Assembly: GCF_029953305.1 (NCBI RefSeq)
Contig: NZ_JASBAN010000001.1
Location: 248,001-312,000, forward strand
Direction of reading: 5' to 3'
Origin: Commensalibacter nepenthis
GTDB taxonomy: Bacteria > Pseudomonadota > Alphaproteobacteria > Acetobacterales > Acetobacteraceae
DNA length: 64,000 nucleotides
Below are positions 37,516-46,710 of the stretch, piece after piece. The position numbers and the translations under genes are program-made. Position 1 is the first letter of the stretch, and each line of letters starts with the position of its first letter. A model generated the notes under the pieces. It was not told the origin of the DNA and did no database searches. It saw only the letters and a list, made by a program, of their open reading frames with translations.

Positions 37516-38613
37516 TTATCTTCTTTTATGTTTAGCAGTATGTTTTGTCGTTGCCTTAGAAGCCTTCGCTTTTTTCGATTTAACAGGCAATTGAGCAACC
37601 TGAACAACGCCACCTTTTGAAGAACGCGTCGCTCTGGCCAAAATCACTTTGGAGCGTTTATGCGACCGTCCCCGTTGTGTTGCTCTGGCTAAAACGAGAG
37701 GTCTTTCAGCTGGTGTTACCCCATATTTTGAAAACCCATCATCCAACGCACTCATCATCACCGCATTACGTCGTGAGTTACTGGGGGCTCCCATCACAAC
37801 CCCAACCAAACGCACGTTCCCTTGCACTGCAGAACCGACTAAATTATGTCCAGCCGCCGCAGTATATCCCGTTTTTAAACCGTCAGCCCCAGCATAGCCT
37901 TTAATCAAAGGATCATGATTAGGTATCGTACGACCGCGAAAATTGAAGGAAGGAACTTTGAAGAAAGGGTAATATTCGGGATAATCTAAAATCAAATGAC
38001 GCGCTAGGGTCGCCATATCTCTTGCGGTAGTCACCTGATCTGGGTCTGGTAATCCTGATGCATTCCGAAAAGTAGAATCATTCATCCCAATGACTCTGGC
38101 TTGTTGGGTCATCATTTGAGCAAAACGTGGCTCGTCACCACCGCCAATAAATTCACCCAATGCACAAGCAGCATCATTCGCAGACTTCGTGACCAGTCCC
38201 AAAACAGCTTCACGAACAGTAATCGTTGATCCTGCTCGTAACCCCAATTTTGAAGGTTCCATAGAAGCCGCATGAATAGAAACAGGAATACGTTGATTTA
38301 AAGAAATCGCATTAGCATGTAACGCACGAAACGTCATATACAATGTCATCATCTTTGTCAGACTGGCAGGATAGCGCTGTAAATCAGGGTCGTCTTTGGA
38401 AATGACCTTGCCATTAATATCCGTCACAATGGTGCTAATACGACCAGCATATTGAGCATGTGCCATAGGAGATAAAAGAAATGCACAAATCGATACTGAA
38501 AACGCAAAAAAACCAATTGCTTTCTTTGTATGTAACGTTAACAATGATTTTTTAATCGAAAATTTTCTTTTGATTAAACGATCGTGATTATAATCAGAAA
38601 TATATCCTATCAC
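37516..38613 (-). CDS. D-alanyl-D-alanine carboxypeptidase (low-molecular-weight PBP)
   Basis: A 365-residue penicillin-binding protein that trims the terminal D-Ala of peptidoglycan stem peptides. The signal region is residues about 30-54, ending AHA-Q. The three active-site motifs are SLTK (SxxK, about residue 84), SAN (SxN, about residue 144) and KTG in GLKTGYT (about residue 246). The C-terminal ~55 residues are very basic (RGRSHKRSK, KKAKASKATTKHTAKHKRR), unlike the amphipathic anchor of DacA, and may hold the protein on wall or membrane by charge. Earlier ATGs give an extended N terminus; the start is not certain. Confidence 0.9.
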   Translation of the reverse strand: MIGYISDYNHDRLIKRKFSIKKSLLTLHTKKAIGFFAFSVSICAFLLSPMAHAQYAGRISTIVTDINGKVISKDDPDLQRYPASLTKMMTLYMTFRALHANAISLNQRIPVSIHAASMEPSKLGLRAGSTITVREAVLGLVTKSANDAACALGEFIGGGDEPRFAQMMTQQARVIGMNDSTFRNASGLPDPDQVTTARDMATLARHLILDYPEYYPFFKVPSFNFRGRTIPNHDPLIKGYAGADGLKTGYTAAAGHNLVGSAVQGNVRLVGVVMGAPSNSRRNAVMMSALDDGFSKYGVTPAERPLVLARATQRGRSHKRSKVILARATRSSKGGVVQVAQLPVKSKKAKASKATTKHTAKHKRR

Positions 38614-38985
38614 TTTGCTCCCCTAATACTGCCCGAATGACTTATAAATTAATGATTATTTTTAGTAAAAATTATGTAAAGAAACCGTTCTGTTTCTTTA
38701 AACATAATCAACCATAGCCCTCATCTTTATGCATCCGTCAAGGTTAGCATTTTTATTTCCTTCTATCAATCAAAGAATCTTATAAAAACATAAAATATAA
38801 ACATATATTACAATTGTTTAAAGTATAATCGTAAGTCACTAGGGTATAGATAAAATATGAAAAAACATTGCAAGAACTTATTTTTAAGTCAAAACAAAGG
38901 AATAACTGCTTGTAAATGAAAAAAAGATGTGTTTAGTTTCTCTGTAACTACTTTCAAATGAAGTAAAACTATCCATTATCTTAGA
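38614..38985. other. Intergenic region, nothing recognised
   Basis: The 372-base gap between the carboxypeptidase and clpS genes (divergent) should contain promoters for both. It is AT-rich, and I see no RNA gene, repeat or decayed ORF in it. Confidence 0.4.
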
Positions 38986-39375
38986 ATGATATCCCTTTAT
39001 AATATGTCCGTGAATATGTCTGTTTTGTTACCTTTTTATCATCACACAACCCAAAGCACGTTTTCTTCTACCGATTCTCAGATACTCGAAAACGTCGATA
39101 GTTTGTCATTACAACAAACAAAAAAACCACCAATGTATAAAATCATCATGCTAAATGATGATTTTACACCAATGGATTTTGTTGTTTACGTCCTTGAAAG
39201 CATTTTTCAAAAAGAAAAAGAAGAAGCCATTAAGATTATGTATGAAATACACAATACGGGCATGGGAAATTGTGGTGCCTTTACCTATGAAATTGCTGAA
39301 ACAAAACAAAATCAAGTCATGCAATTATCAAAAAAACATCAACATCCTTTGCAAACTATCCTTGAAAAAGAATAA
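38986..39375 (+). CDS. clpS: ATP-dependent Clp protease adaptor ClpS
   Basis: A 129-residue adaptor that brings N-end-rule substrates to ClpAP. The core is recognisable from residue about 45: YKIIMLNDDFTPMDFVVYVL (ND-x-x-T/P-M substrate-pocket motif) and later HNTGMGNCGAFTYEIAE. The N-terminal ~44 residues are variable. Several ATGs (38986, 39004, 39016) are possible and none has a clear ribosome site, so the start is uncertain. clpA follows after 154 bases. Confidence 0.92.
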   Translation: MISLYNMSVNMSVLLPFYHHTTQSTFSSTDSQILENVDSLSLQQTKKPPMYKIIMLNDDFTPMDFVVYVLESIFQKEKEEAIKIMYEIHNTGMGNCGAFTYEIAETKQNQVMQLSKKHQHPLQTILEKE

Positions 39376-39529
39376 TTCAACTCTATTTATTTAATAACAT
39401 ATCAAAATGAGTGGGATTATGCATATAATACATCTTTTTTTTGATAAATATTGTTTGAAAATTATATTTCTTGCAATAGAATGAATTTTGTATCGATTTA
39501 TAGAGTATAATTTTTAAGGTAGTAATATT

Positions 39530-41854
39530 GTGTTATCCAATAATTTAGAGCATTCCCTCTGCCGGGCTTTTGAATTAGCGGGGAAATATAACCATGAATA
39601 CGCAACACTTGAACATTTGTTATATGGATTAACCGAAGATCCTGATGCAATTGTTATATTTGATGCTTGCCGTGTAAATATCCTACAATTACGCCATGAC
39701 ATCCAATATTTTATGCAAAATGACCTCTCTATCTTAACAACGAATATCGAGACCAATCCAAAACCAACCACCGCATTCCAACGCGTCATTCAACGTGCCA
39801 GCATCCATGTTCAATCAAATGAAGCCCAAGATGTGAATGCCGCCAATGTCATCATTGCTTTATTCTCTGAGCATGAGAGTCATGCTGTCTATTTTTTACA
39901 ATCTCAAAACCTAACTAAACTAGACGTTTTGAACTTTTTGGCTCACAAAATCACAAAAAAATCTTCCCCTCCGCATTATCCTCATTTATCAGAAGAAAAT
40001 GACGATCTTGAAGATTTCTTTTTAGAAGAACAAAAAGAACAAACAAACAGCAATAATGAAAACCCTTTATACCAATATTGCGTTAATCTAAATGAAAAAG
40101 CAGCTTCGGGTTTAATTGATCCTTTAATTGGTCGGGATGCTGAAATCGAACGAACCATTCAAATCCTTTGCCGACGCACCAAGAATAATCCATTATTAGT
40201 AGGCGATCCTGGTGTTGGTAAAACGGCAATTATCGAAGGGCTGGCACTTAAAATCATCAATGGGACCATTCCAGAGGTTTTACGTAAATCCACCATCTAT
40301 GCCCTCGACATGGGAATTTTAATGGCTGGCACGCGCTATCGTGGGGATTTTGAAGAGCGGTTAAAAGCAATTATCCAAGCCCTACAAAACGAAGAAAAAG
40401 CCATTCTCTTTATTGATGAAATCCATACGATCGTCGGTGCTGGATCGACTTCTAATGCTTCCTTGGATGCGTCTAATTTATTAAAACCAGCTTTGGCGAA
40501 TGGCAGCTTACGTTGCATTGGTTCCACAACCTATAAAGAATATCGTCAACATATTAAAAAAGATCATGCTTTGGTCAGGCGTTTTCAAAAAATCGATGTC
40601 ATTGAGCCAACCGCAGATGAAACATTCCAAATTCTTCTTGGACTAAAGGAAAATTATGAAAAACATCATAATATTTCCTATACCAAAGAAGCGATTCAAA
40701 CAGCGGTTACGTTATCAATTAAATATATTCACGATCGAAAATTACCTGACAAAGCACTGGATATTATTGATGAGGTTGGTGCAATCCAAGCACTCTTGCC
40801 TGAAAATAAAAGAAAGAAAATTATCAACGTCCATGATATTGAAAAAACCATCGCGAAGCTGGCTCGAATTCCAGAAAAAACAGTTTCCTCGGATGATAAA
40901 AAATCATTAAAGCAAATTGACGCAAAACTCAAAAAAGCGATCTTTGGACAAGACCAAGCGATTGATTTATTGACCTCTGCCATCAAAATGTCCAGAGCTG
41001 GGTTGCGTTCGTCTGAAAAACCGATCGGCAGCTATTTATTTTGTGGCTCTACGGGCGTGGGTAAAACAGAAGTCGCACGCCAATTGGCACATGTCCTTGG
41101 GGTTAAATTAATCCGTTTTGATATGTCTGAATATATGGAAAAACATTCTATTTCCAGATTAATTGGTGCCCCTCCTGGTTATGTGGGTTTCGACCAAGGT
41201 GGGTTATTAACCGATTTTGTCGACCAGCATCCTCATTGTGTCTTGTTACTTGATGAAATCGAAAAAGCACACGCTGATATCTATAATATCTTGTTGCAAG
41301 TGATGGATCATGGCACGTTAACCGACCATAATGGCAAAGTGGTTAATTTTAGAAATGCCATCATTATCATGACCACCAATGCAGGAGCATCAGAGTTCAG
41401 CAAGCCTGTTATTGGATTTGTGAATAATCAAATTAATATTGATAATAACGAAACAATTAAAGAAACTTTTTCCCCTGAATTTAGAAACCGTCTTGATGCC
41501 ATCGTTCCATTTGCTGCATTGTCAAAAGTAACAATTACCAAAGTTGTCAATAAATTTATTCAAGAATTACAAGACCGTTTAAATGAGCAAAAGGTTATTC
41601 TCACCCTGTCCCAACCAGCAAAAGATTGGTTAATTAAGCACGGATATGACCCTGTTTACGGTGCGAGACCATTAAACAGAATTATTCAAGATAATATCAG
41701 TAAAATTTTAGCAGAAGAAATTTTATTTGGTCAACTTGTTAATGGTGGAGAGGTTCATATTCATGTGGAGAACGATAAATTAAGTTTTGAATATAAAGCA
41801 ATGCCCTTGCAAAAACTTAAACGACAAAAAAAAGCTGCTTTAGAATCTTCTTAA
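39530..41854 (+). CDS. clpA: ATP-dependent Clp protease ATP-binding subunit ClpA
   Basis: A 774-residue AAA+ unfoldase that feeds ClpP. Start is GTG at 39530 with AAGGT upstream. The N domain covers residues 1-140. The first ATPase has Walker A GDPGVGKT (about residue 225) and B LFIDEIH; the second has Walker A GSTGVGKT (about 505) and B LLLDEIEKAH, with DRKLPDKALDIIDE in between. The absence of the middle coiled coil distinguishes it from ClpB. Domain order is complete. It pairs with the upstream adaptor gene clpS. Confidence 0.95.
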   Translation: MLSNNLEHSLCRAFELAGKYNHEYATLEHLLYGLTEDPDAIVIFDACRVNILQLRHDIQYFMQNDLSILTTNIETNPKPTTAFQRVIQRASIHVQSNEAQDVNAANVIIALFSEHESHAVYFLQSQNLTKLDVLNFLAHKITKKSSPPHYPHLSEENDDLEDFFLEEQKEQTNSNNENPLYQYCVNLNEKAASGLIDPLIGRDAEIERTIQILCRRTKNNPLLVGDPGVGKTAIIEGLALKIINGTIPEVLRKSTIYALDMGILMAGTRYRGDFEERLKAIIQALQNEEKAILFIDEIHTIVGAGSTSNASLDASNLLKPALANGSLRCIGSTTYKEYRQHIKKDHALVRRFQKIDVIEPTADETFQILLGLKENYEKHHNISYTKEAIQTAVTLSIKYIHDRKLPDKALDIIDEVGAIQALLPENKRKKIINVHDIEKTIAKLARIPEKTVSSDDKKSLKQIDAKLKKAIFGQDQAIDLLTSAIKMSRAGLRSSEKPIGSYLFCGSTGVGKTEVARQLAHVLGVKLIRFDMSEYMEKHSISRLIGAPPGYVGFDQGGLLTDFVDQHPHCVLLLDEIEKAHADIYNILLQVMDHGTLTDHNGKVVNFRNAIIIMTTNAGASEFSKPVIGFVNNQINIDNNETIKETFSPEFRNRLDAIVPFAALSKVTITKVVNKFIQELQDRLNEQKVILTLSQPAKDWLIKHGYDPVYGARPLNRIIQDNISKILAEEILFGQLVNGGEVHIHVENDKLSFEYKAMPLQKLKRQKKAALESS

Positions 41855-41871
41855 GTAATTAATTTTTTCCC

Positions 41872-41900
41872 AAGCCAGTCAAATATGACTGGCTTTTTTT
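41872..41900 (+). terminator. Rho-independent terminator of clpA
   Basis: A perfect 10-base stem (AAGCCAGTCA / TGACTGGCTT) with a 4-base loop, followed by T5, begins 18 bases after clpA ends. Confidence 0.9.
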
Positions 41901-41946
41901 ATGCTCGTTACATTAAGAACAGCAAATCATTCTAGGTAAACTTTGA

Positions 41947-42945
41947 TTATTGGTTTTTAATGTTTTGCTTTTCTTCTTTAATCTTTTTTTCAATTTCTTT
42001 TAACTTTGCAATTTTCCTTGCTTTTTTCTCTTTCATTAATGCTTTATGATCTGGATCCCCACCCAACTCTACCTTAAGTAAATTCAAGGATGTTAGAATT
42101 TCAGGGTTGGGCTTAGGCGCAACCATTTCAAATTTTTCTAACTCAGCTATCATCAATTCAACCACAACAAGACGTGCAAACCATTTATTGTCTGCAGGAA
42201 CGATAAACCAAGGTGCTTCTGAAGTTGCTGTCATTTCAATGGCTTCTTGATAAGCATCTTGATATTGTTCCCAGAATTTTCTTTCTTTTGGATCACTTGG
42301 CGAAAATTTCCATTGTTTATCCGTACGATCCAAACGAGACAAAAGACGTAAACGTTGCTCTTCCTTAGAGATATTCAAAAATATCTTAACAAACCCGTAA
42401 CCTTGTCTGTGCAAATAGGCTTCAAAATTGCAAATATCTTCATAACGGTATTTCCAAAAATTTTTATCTTTCATCACTTCTTCAGGAAGTCTTTGTTTTT
42501 CCAAAACTTCTGAATGAATTTTGGTCACTAATACTTCCTCATAATGACTACGATTAAATATTCCGATTTTCCCTTTTGGTGGCACGGCAACATGAATACG
42601 CCATAAATAATCATGTGCCAGCTCAACAGGACCAGGCTGTTTAAAAGAAGCCACAAAGATACCTTGTGGATTGACCCCTGACGTTACATGTTTAATGGTG
42701 CCATCTTTGCCTGATGTATCCATTCCTTGTAAAGCTACAATCAAAGTACGATTATCATTAGCATATAATAATTCTTGCAACTCACATAAACGTTTCACCC
42801 GTTTTTTCAGAGCTTTTTTAGCTTCTTTTTTAGTTAAAGAAAGTCCTGCCGTATCAGCAGGATCATAATCAGAAAGTTTAAATTTCTTACCATGTTCAAC
42901 TTTATATTTTGATCTTAGAATTTCACGAGCGGATTTATCAACCAT
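41947..42945 (-). CDS. ppk2: Polyphosphate kinase 2 family protein
   Basis: A 332-residue PPK2-type phosphotransferase that uses polyphosphate to phosphorylate nucleotides (or the reverse). Walker A is GMDTSGKDGT (residues about 73-82) and the Walker-B-like lid motif is IFNRSHYEEVLV. The N-terminal ~55 residues and the Lys-rich C-terminal end (residues 305-332) are flanking extensions. Whether it prefers NMP or NDP cannot be read reliably. It is followed upstream by an SDR gene (25 bases), possibly co-transcribed. Confidence 0.9.
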   Translation of the reverse strand: MVDKSAREILRSKYKVEHGKKFKLSDYDPADTAGLSLTKKEAKKALKKRVKRLCELQELLYANDNRTLIVALQGMDTSGKDGTIKHVTSGVNPQGIFVASFKQPGPVELAHDYLWRIHVAVPPKGKIGIFNRSHYEEVLVTKIHSEVLEKQRLPEEVMKDKNFWKYRYEDICNFEAYLHRQGYGFVKIFLNISKEEQRLRLLSRLDRTDKQWKFSPSDPKERKFWEQYQDAYQEAIEMTATSEAPWFIVPADNKWFARLVVVELMIAELEKFEMVAPKPNPEILTSLNLLKVELGGDPDHKALMKEKKARKIAKLKEIEKKIKEEKQNIKNQ

Positions 42946-42970
42946 TATTATTCTCCAATTATTTCAATTT

Positions 42971-43732
42971 TTAATTAATTTTTCTTGCTACGGCAACGCC
43001 TGCAGGTGCCTGACATACAGGCATCATTTCAATCCTATTTATATTTACATGAGATGGTAATCCAACAATCCAACTGACTGTCTCAGCAATATCCTCTGCA
43101 GTCAAGGGGGTTGTTCCATCGTAAACCGCTTTGGCTTTTTGAGGATCTTGCAACCTAACTTCACTAAATTCAGTCCCACCACAAAGACCAGGTTCAATAT
43201 TTGTCACTCTGATCGAAGTACCCAATAAATCTGTTTTTAAATTTAACATAAATTGAGCAATAAATGCTTTTGTTGCACCATAAACATTCCCTCCAGGATA
43301 AGGATACGTCCCTGCTATACTACCAAGTGAAAGAACATGTCCCTTCTCTCTTTTCAGCATCCCACTGATTGTAAGCTGTGTCAAATGAATAAGCCCAATC
43401 ACATTTGTTTGAATCATTTGATCCCAATCTGACAAGGAAATATTAGGAATAGGATCAACTCCCAAAGCCAGTCCTGCATTATTAACCAATACATCAATTT
43501 CTTGCCATTCAGCAGGTAAATTTTGTAGGGTCTTTTCGATCTCTTTAGAGTCAGCCATATCCATAACCACAGGATACACATTTCCCGACAATTCTTGAGC
43601 CAACTGTTCTAATTTATCTTGACGACGTGCTGTGGCAATCACTTTATATCCATCATGCGCCAACCGACGGGTAATTGCCCTACCAAATCCAGCAGAAGCC
43701 CCCGTCACCAAAGCAATTTTTTGTTCTGCCAT
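42971..43732 (-). CDS. SDR-family oxidoreductase (YdfG-like 3-hydroxy acid dehydrogenase)
   Basis: A 253-residue classical SDR. The chosen start MAEQKIALVTG at 43730-43732 has an AGGA ribosome site; the longer frame adds eight residues. Cofactor motif TGASAGFG at residues about 9-16 and TARRQDKL after the second strand (Arg, fits NADP), NNAG at about 85, and the catalytic pair YGATK at about 150. The 'GLCGGTEFSEVRL' and 'LTAEDIAETVSWIVGLP' stretches match YdfG, which oxidises 3-hydroxy acids such as L-allo-threonine. The substrate is predicted, not shown. Confidence 0.85.
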   Translation of the reverse strand: MAEQKIALVTGASAGFGRAITRRLAHDGYKVIATARRQDKLEQLAQELSGNVYPVVMDMADSKEIEKTLQNLPAEWQEIDVLVNNAGLALGVDPIPNISLSDWDQMIQTNVIGLIHLTQLTISGMLKREKGHVLSLGSIAGTYPYPGGNVYGATKAFIAQFMLNLKTDLLGTSIRVTNIEPGLCGGTEFSEVRLQDPQKAKAVYDGTTPLTAEDIAETVSWIVGLPSHVNINRIEMMPVCQAPAGVAVARKIN

Positions 43733-43915
43733 TATATTTTTCCTTGTTATTAACATATTTATAATAAATTATAAAATATATAGATAATTCGCCACTGAAA
43801 AAATCATCATTTAAAACAACTTTACATTATACTCTTTAAAAATCTTCATAATTCCCATAAAATGATTATAGTAATATCGTATTTTGTTTCTTTATAAAAA
43901 CAAGGTAATATAGTT

Positions 43916-44491
43916 TTGCATTTCTCTGATCTATCCAACGGTCTTGCGGGTCAATTGTTAATCGCCAGCCCTTTCATTACCGCACCGCCTTTTGCACAAA
44001 CGGTTATTTTTCTTTGTGCGTACTCTCCACAAGAGGGAGCAATGGGGATTATTGTCAACCGTCATCTTACAAAACCCACTCCCGAAGAGTTGTTACAACA
44101 ACTCGGCATTGCCCCCATTCCTCCAGACGCTGCATTCTCTGTCAGCGCTGGTGGGCCCGTTGAAAATGCACATGGGTTGGTATTACACTCTACGGACTGG
44201 GAAACCAACGGATGTATTCCCGTGACGGACAAGGTTTTGTTAAATGCAAGTCTTGATGTCTTACGAGACCTTTCAATTGGAAAAGGTCCTAAATATTCTT
44301 TATTAGCATTAGGACATGCCAGCTGGGCGCCTGGCCAATTAGAAGAAGAATTAAAGAATAGTATTTGGCACATCGCGCCTTGCCATGAAGAAATGTTATT
44401 CAGTCCTCATTATACGCAAAAATGGCGTAACGCATTACATTCTATTTCAATTGACCCTGGCAAATTATCTTATTTTATAGGAAAATCCTAA
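43916..44491 (+). CDS. YqgE/AlgH family protein (UPF0301)
   Basis: A 191-residue protein of the YqgE/AlgH family. The start is TTG at 43916 with AAGG upstream. Family marks include GQLLIASPFI, PPFAQTVIFLC, GIIVNRHL, SVSAGGPVE, ALGHASWAPGQLEEELK and a final 'W'-containing segment. Members are linked to gene regulation in some bacteria, but the biochemical role is unclear. It stands alone. Confidence 0.9.
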   Translation: MHFSDLSNGLAGQLLIASPFITAPPFAQTVIFLCAYSPQEGAMGIIVNRHLTKPTPEELLQQLGIAPIPPDAAFSVSAGGPVENAHGLVLHSTDWETNGCIPVTDKVLLNASLDVLRDLSIGKGPKYSLLALGHASWAPGQLEEELKNSIWHIAPCHEEMLFSPHYTQKWRNALHSISIDPGKLSYFIGKS

Positions 44492-44564
44492 TTAGTTAAT
44501 CAAATACATTTCTAGAAATAAATAAGAAACCTATACAGAAAGAGTTCATATCATTCTTTAACAA

Positions 44565-44939
44565 CTATGATTGTCTACGCTCTTCTTCTTTCTTATTATT
44601 CCTAGAATATCGTCCAGCTTTTCTGTCTGGATGGTTACCTAACCCTTGAACTTCCCAGTAAAAATCAGAATAAAGTGTGCTTAGATCAGGATATTAAATG
44701 TCTAAACCAGAATCACTTATTTGATACCCAGCACAACTGATAATTCCATCAATAAGAGGAGCGTCAATTTCTACATTTAATTGTTTTTTGTAAATCTGTT
44801 TGAATAATGGTTCTAATATTTCATAAAATGTTCTCAGAAAAACATCTTCTTGTTTATATTCATTTAACAGACTTTCTAATCGTTCTGCGCATGCTATTAA
44901 ATTTTCAAAGTTCAAAGAGGGTTTAAACAACTTAACCAT
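44565..44939 (-). pseudogene. ORF of unknown function split by an in-frame TAA
   Basis: A 125-codon frame runs from ATG at 44937-44939 to TAG at 44565-44567, broken by one TAA at 44694-44696. The first 81 residues (MVKLFKPSLNFENLIACAE..., ending GLDI) are helical. After the TAA the frame continues as YPDLSTLYSDFYWEVQGLG and a basic-acidic tail RYSRNNKKEEERRQS. The second part clearly reads as protein, so a nonsense mutation or sequencing error is likely. The ATG overlaps the stop of the upstream acetyltransferase by 8 bases, indicating an operon. Family unknown; the short form might still be made. Confidence 0.6.
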
Positions 44940-45456
44940 TTTGATTTTTTATTTTCTTTTTCATTAAAATATCAACTTGCTCATCTTGCCCTAGTATAAA
45001 CGGATGCTTACTGAAAGCAACAAAACCGTTTTTTTGATAAAATGCAATCGCTTTATGATTATGTTCCCAAACACCAAGCCACACATAATCCACCTTTTTT
45101 GATGCTGCAATCGACATTGCATGTGAAAATAACGCCTGCCCTATCTTTTGCCCATGATATTCGTGCAGGATATATAACCGCTCTATTTCTATTGCATGAT
45201 CTTCTTTAAACTCATTTTGAGCCATACCAAAATTTAATTTGATATATCCCACATACTCCTCTTCTATCTTGACCATATAAAATTGTGAAAAAGGATTATT
45301 TAGCTCTGAACTCAACCGTTCTACTGATAAATTATTTTGCAAGTAATCATCCATATCTTCCTTGCTATTCACCATATAAAAAGTATCAAAGAAACTTTTT
45401 TGAGCAATAGATTGCAAAACATGCACTTGTGTAATGGCTACGTGTTCGATTATCAT
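44932..45456 (-). CDS. GNAT-family N-acetyltransferase
   Basis: A 174-residue GNAT protein. Motif A is visible as ERLYILHEYHGQKIGQALFSHAM (acetyl-CoA loop QKIGQAL, about residues 104-118), followed by VDYVWLGVWEHNHKAIAFYQKNGFV, a good match to the superfamily. It shares an operon with the downstream split ORF (8-base overlap). The substrate is unknown. Confidence 0.85.
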   Translation of the reverse strand: MIIEHVAITQVHVLQSIAQKSFFDTFYMVNSKEDMDDYLQNNLSVERLSSELNNPFSQFYMVKIEEEYVGYIKLNFGMAQNEFKEDHAIEIERLYILHEYHGQKIGQALFSHAMSIAASKKVDYVWLGVWEHNHKAIAFYQKNGFVAFSKHPFILGQDEQVDILMKKKIKNQNG

Positions 45457-45528
45457 TTTGTGAACTTACCTTTGAAATGAATATTGTACATAGAATAACT
45501 GCAACGTATAATATTTCAAAAGACATAC

Positions 45529-45568
45529 AAAAAAAAAGCATGCTACTTATACAGCATGCTTTTTTTTA
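45529..45568. terminator. Strong bidirectional terminator
   Basis: An 8-base perfect palindromic stem (AGCATGCT twice, loop 8) flanked by A8 on the left and T8 on the right, so it can terminate in both directions. It closes the glycosyltransferase locus on the minus strand. Confidence 0.9.
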
Positions 45569-45585
45569 ACTTTAATGATTAAAAA

Positions 45586-46698
45586 TTAATCTAAAAAACC
45601 ATCCTGTTTTACAATCGATAATACCGTTTCAATGCGTTTAGAATAGGTATGGTCTTTTAAAGTTCTGGCTTGTGCTTTTCTAGCTGTTTCAAGGATTAAT
45701 TCTGGATTATTTAAGTATTTATCCAATATTTGTTGGAAATCATAACAGGTTGAAAACACTGGTAACTCATCACGTTCATAAAAATCATGAATTGCATAAT
45801 TGTCTTCATGAAATAACTGCATTGCACCCGCAGCAGCAACCTCAAACGTTCTGGGACCAGGATTAGAAGGCATAATAATAAAGCGTTTATTTTCAAAATG
45901 CAAACTACGACCCAAATTTAATACAATTTTAGAACGTTGATATAATTCAATCAACTGAGCTTTTTCGATACGTGCATCTGAAAACCCAATTCCGAACTCA
46001 CCCCAACCTGGACCAACAATTTTAATATTCAAATCAGCTAAAGCAGGTTTAATACTGCGCATTACATCTTTACGGCTACCGAATGCAACGCCACAGAACA
46101 TCACATCAATGTTTTTTTCAAGCGTTTCATCGAGAGGTCGGTAATGTAATTTCTCACATGCAGCTAAAGGCAAGAAATGTGCATGTGGATGCTCGTAAAA
46201 ATTAGTCCCCCAACGATCACACGAGAAAATCACATCAAAATCATCAACAACACGATAATTGGCATCTTGTTCATAAGGATCTTCTGTTGCCCAGAAAATC
46301 GTTATTGCACCAACAGCTTTGGCTTTTTGACAAACTTCACCAAAATAAGTGCTTTCTGGTAAATAAGAACCAATAGAGAATACGATTTTAGGTTTGATAT
46401 AATCAATTGCTGCAGAAGCACCCGCGATATTTGTTGAAATTACATTTCCTTTACCAAAGACACTTTCCCAACCAGACATGATGGCTTCACGAATTTGCGC
46501 ATTTGCTTGGGATTCATATCTTCCGCCACTGCAAACCAATACTTTTCCACTCATTTTTTCACTGATAACCTTGGTCACAGCGACATTTTTGGGTGTTGTA
46601 TCAGCATTGGTTAGATTTTTAGTTGTTTTCTTTTTAGATGCTTCAGTAGCATTCGATGCTTTTGTCGAAGCCTTTTTTGGGGTTGTTCTTACTGCCAT
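45586..46698 (-). CDS. CgeB-like glycosyltransferase with basic N-terminal tail
   Basis: A 370-residue GT-B-type enzyme of the CgeB/DUF3880 group (glycosyltransferase family 1-like). The first ~48 residues are Lys/Thr/Ala-rich and low complexity, then the catalytic fold begins at GKVLVCSGGRYES. Marks include FWATEDPYE, FYEHPHAHFLPLAACEKLHY, DVMFCGVAFGSRKDVM, KIVLNLGRSLHFENKR and the nucleotide-sugar region PSNPGPRTFEVAAAGAMQLFHED. The gene begins 12 bases after the 1757-residue protein stops, so they share a transcript. It presumably attaches a sugar to a surface glycan or protein; the acceptor is unknown. Confidence 0.85.
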   Translation of the reverse strand: MAVRTTPKKASTKASNATEASKKKTTKNLTNADTTPKNVAVTKVISEKMSGKVLVCSGGRYESQANAQIREAIMSGWESVFGKGNVISTNIAGASAAIDYIKPKIVFSIGSYLPESTYFGEVCQKAKAVGAITIFWATEDPYEQDANYRVVDDFDVIFSCDRWGTNFYEHPHAHFLPLAACEKLHYRPLDETLEKNIDVMFCGVAFGSRKDVMRSIKPALADLNIKIVGPGWGEFGIGFSDARIEKAQLIELYQRSKIVLNLGRSLHFENKRFIIMPSNPGPRTFEVAAAGAMQLFHEDNYAIHDFYERDELPVFSTCYDFQQILDKYLNNPELILETARKAQARTLKDHTYSKRIETVLSIVKQDGFLD

Positions 46699-46710
46699 TT
46701 TGCCCGTTCC

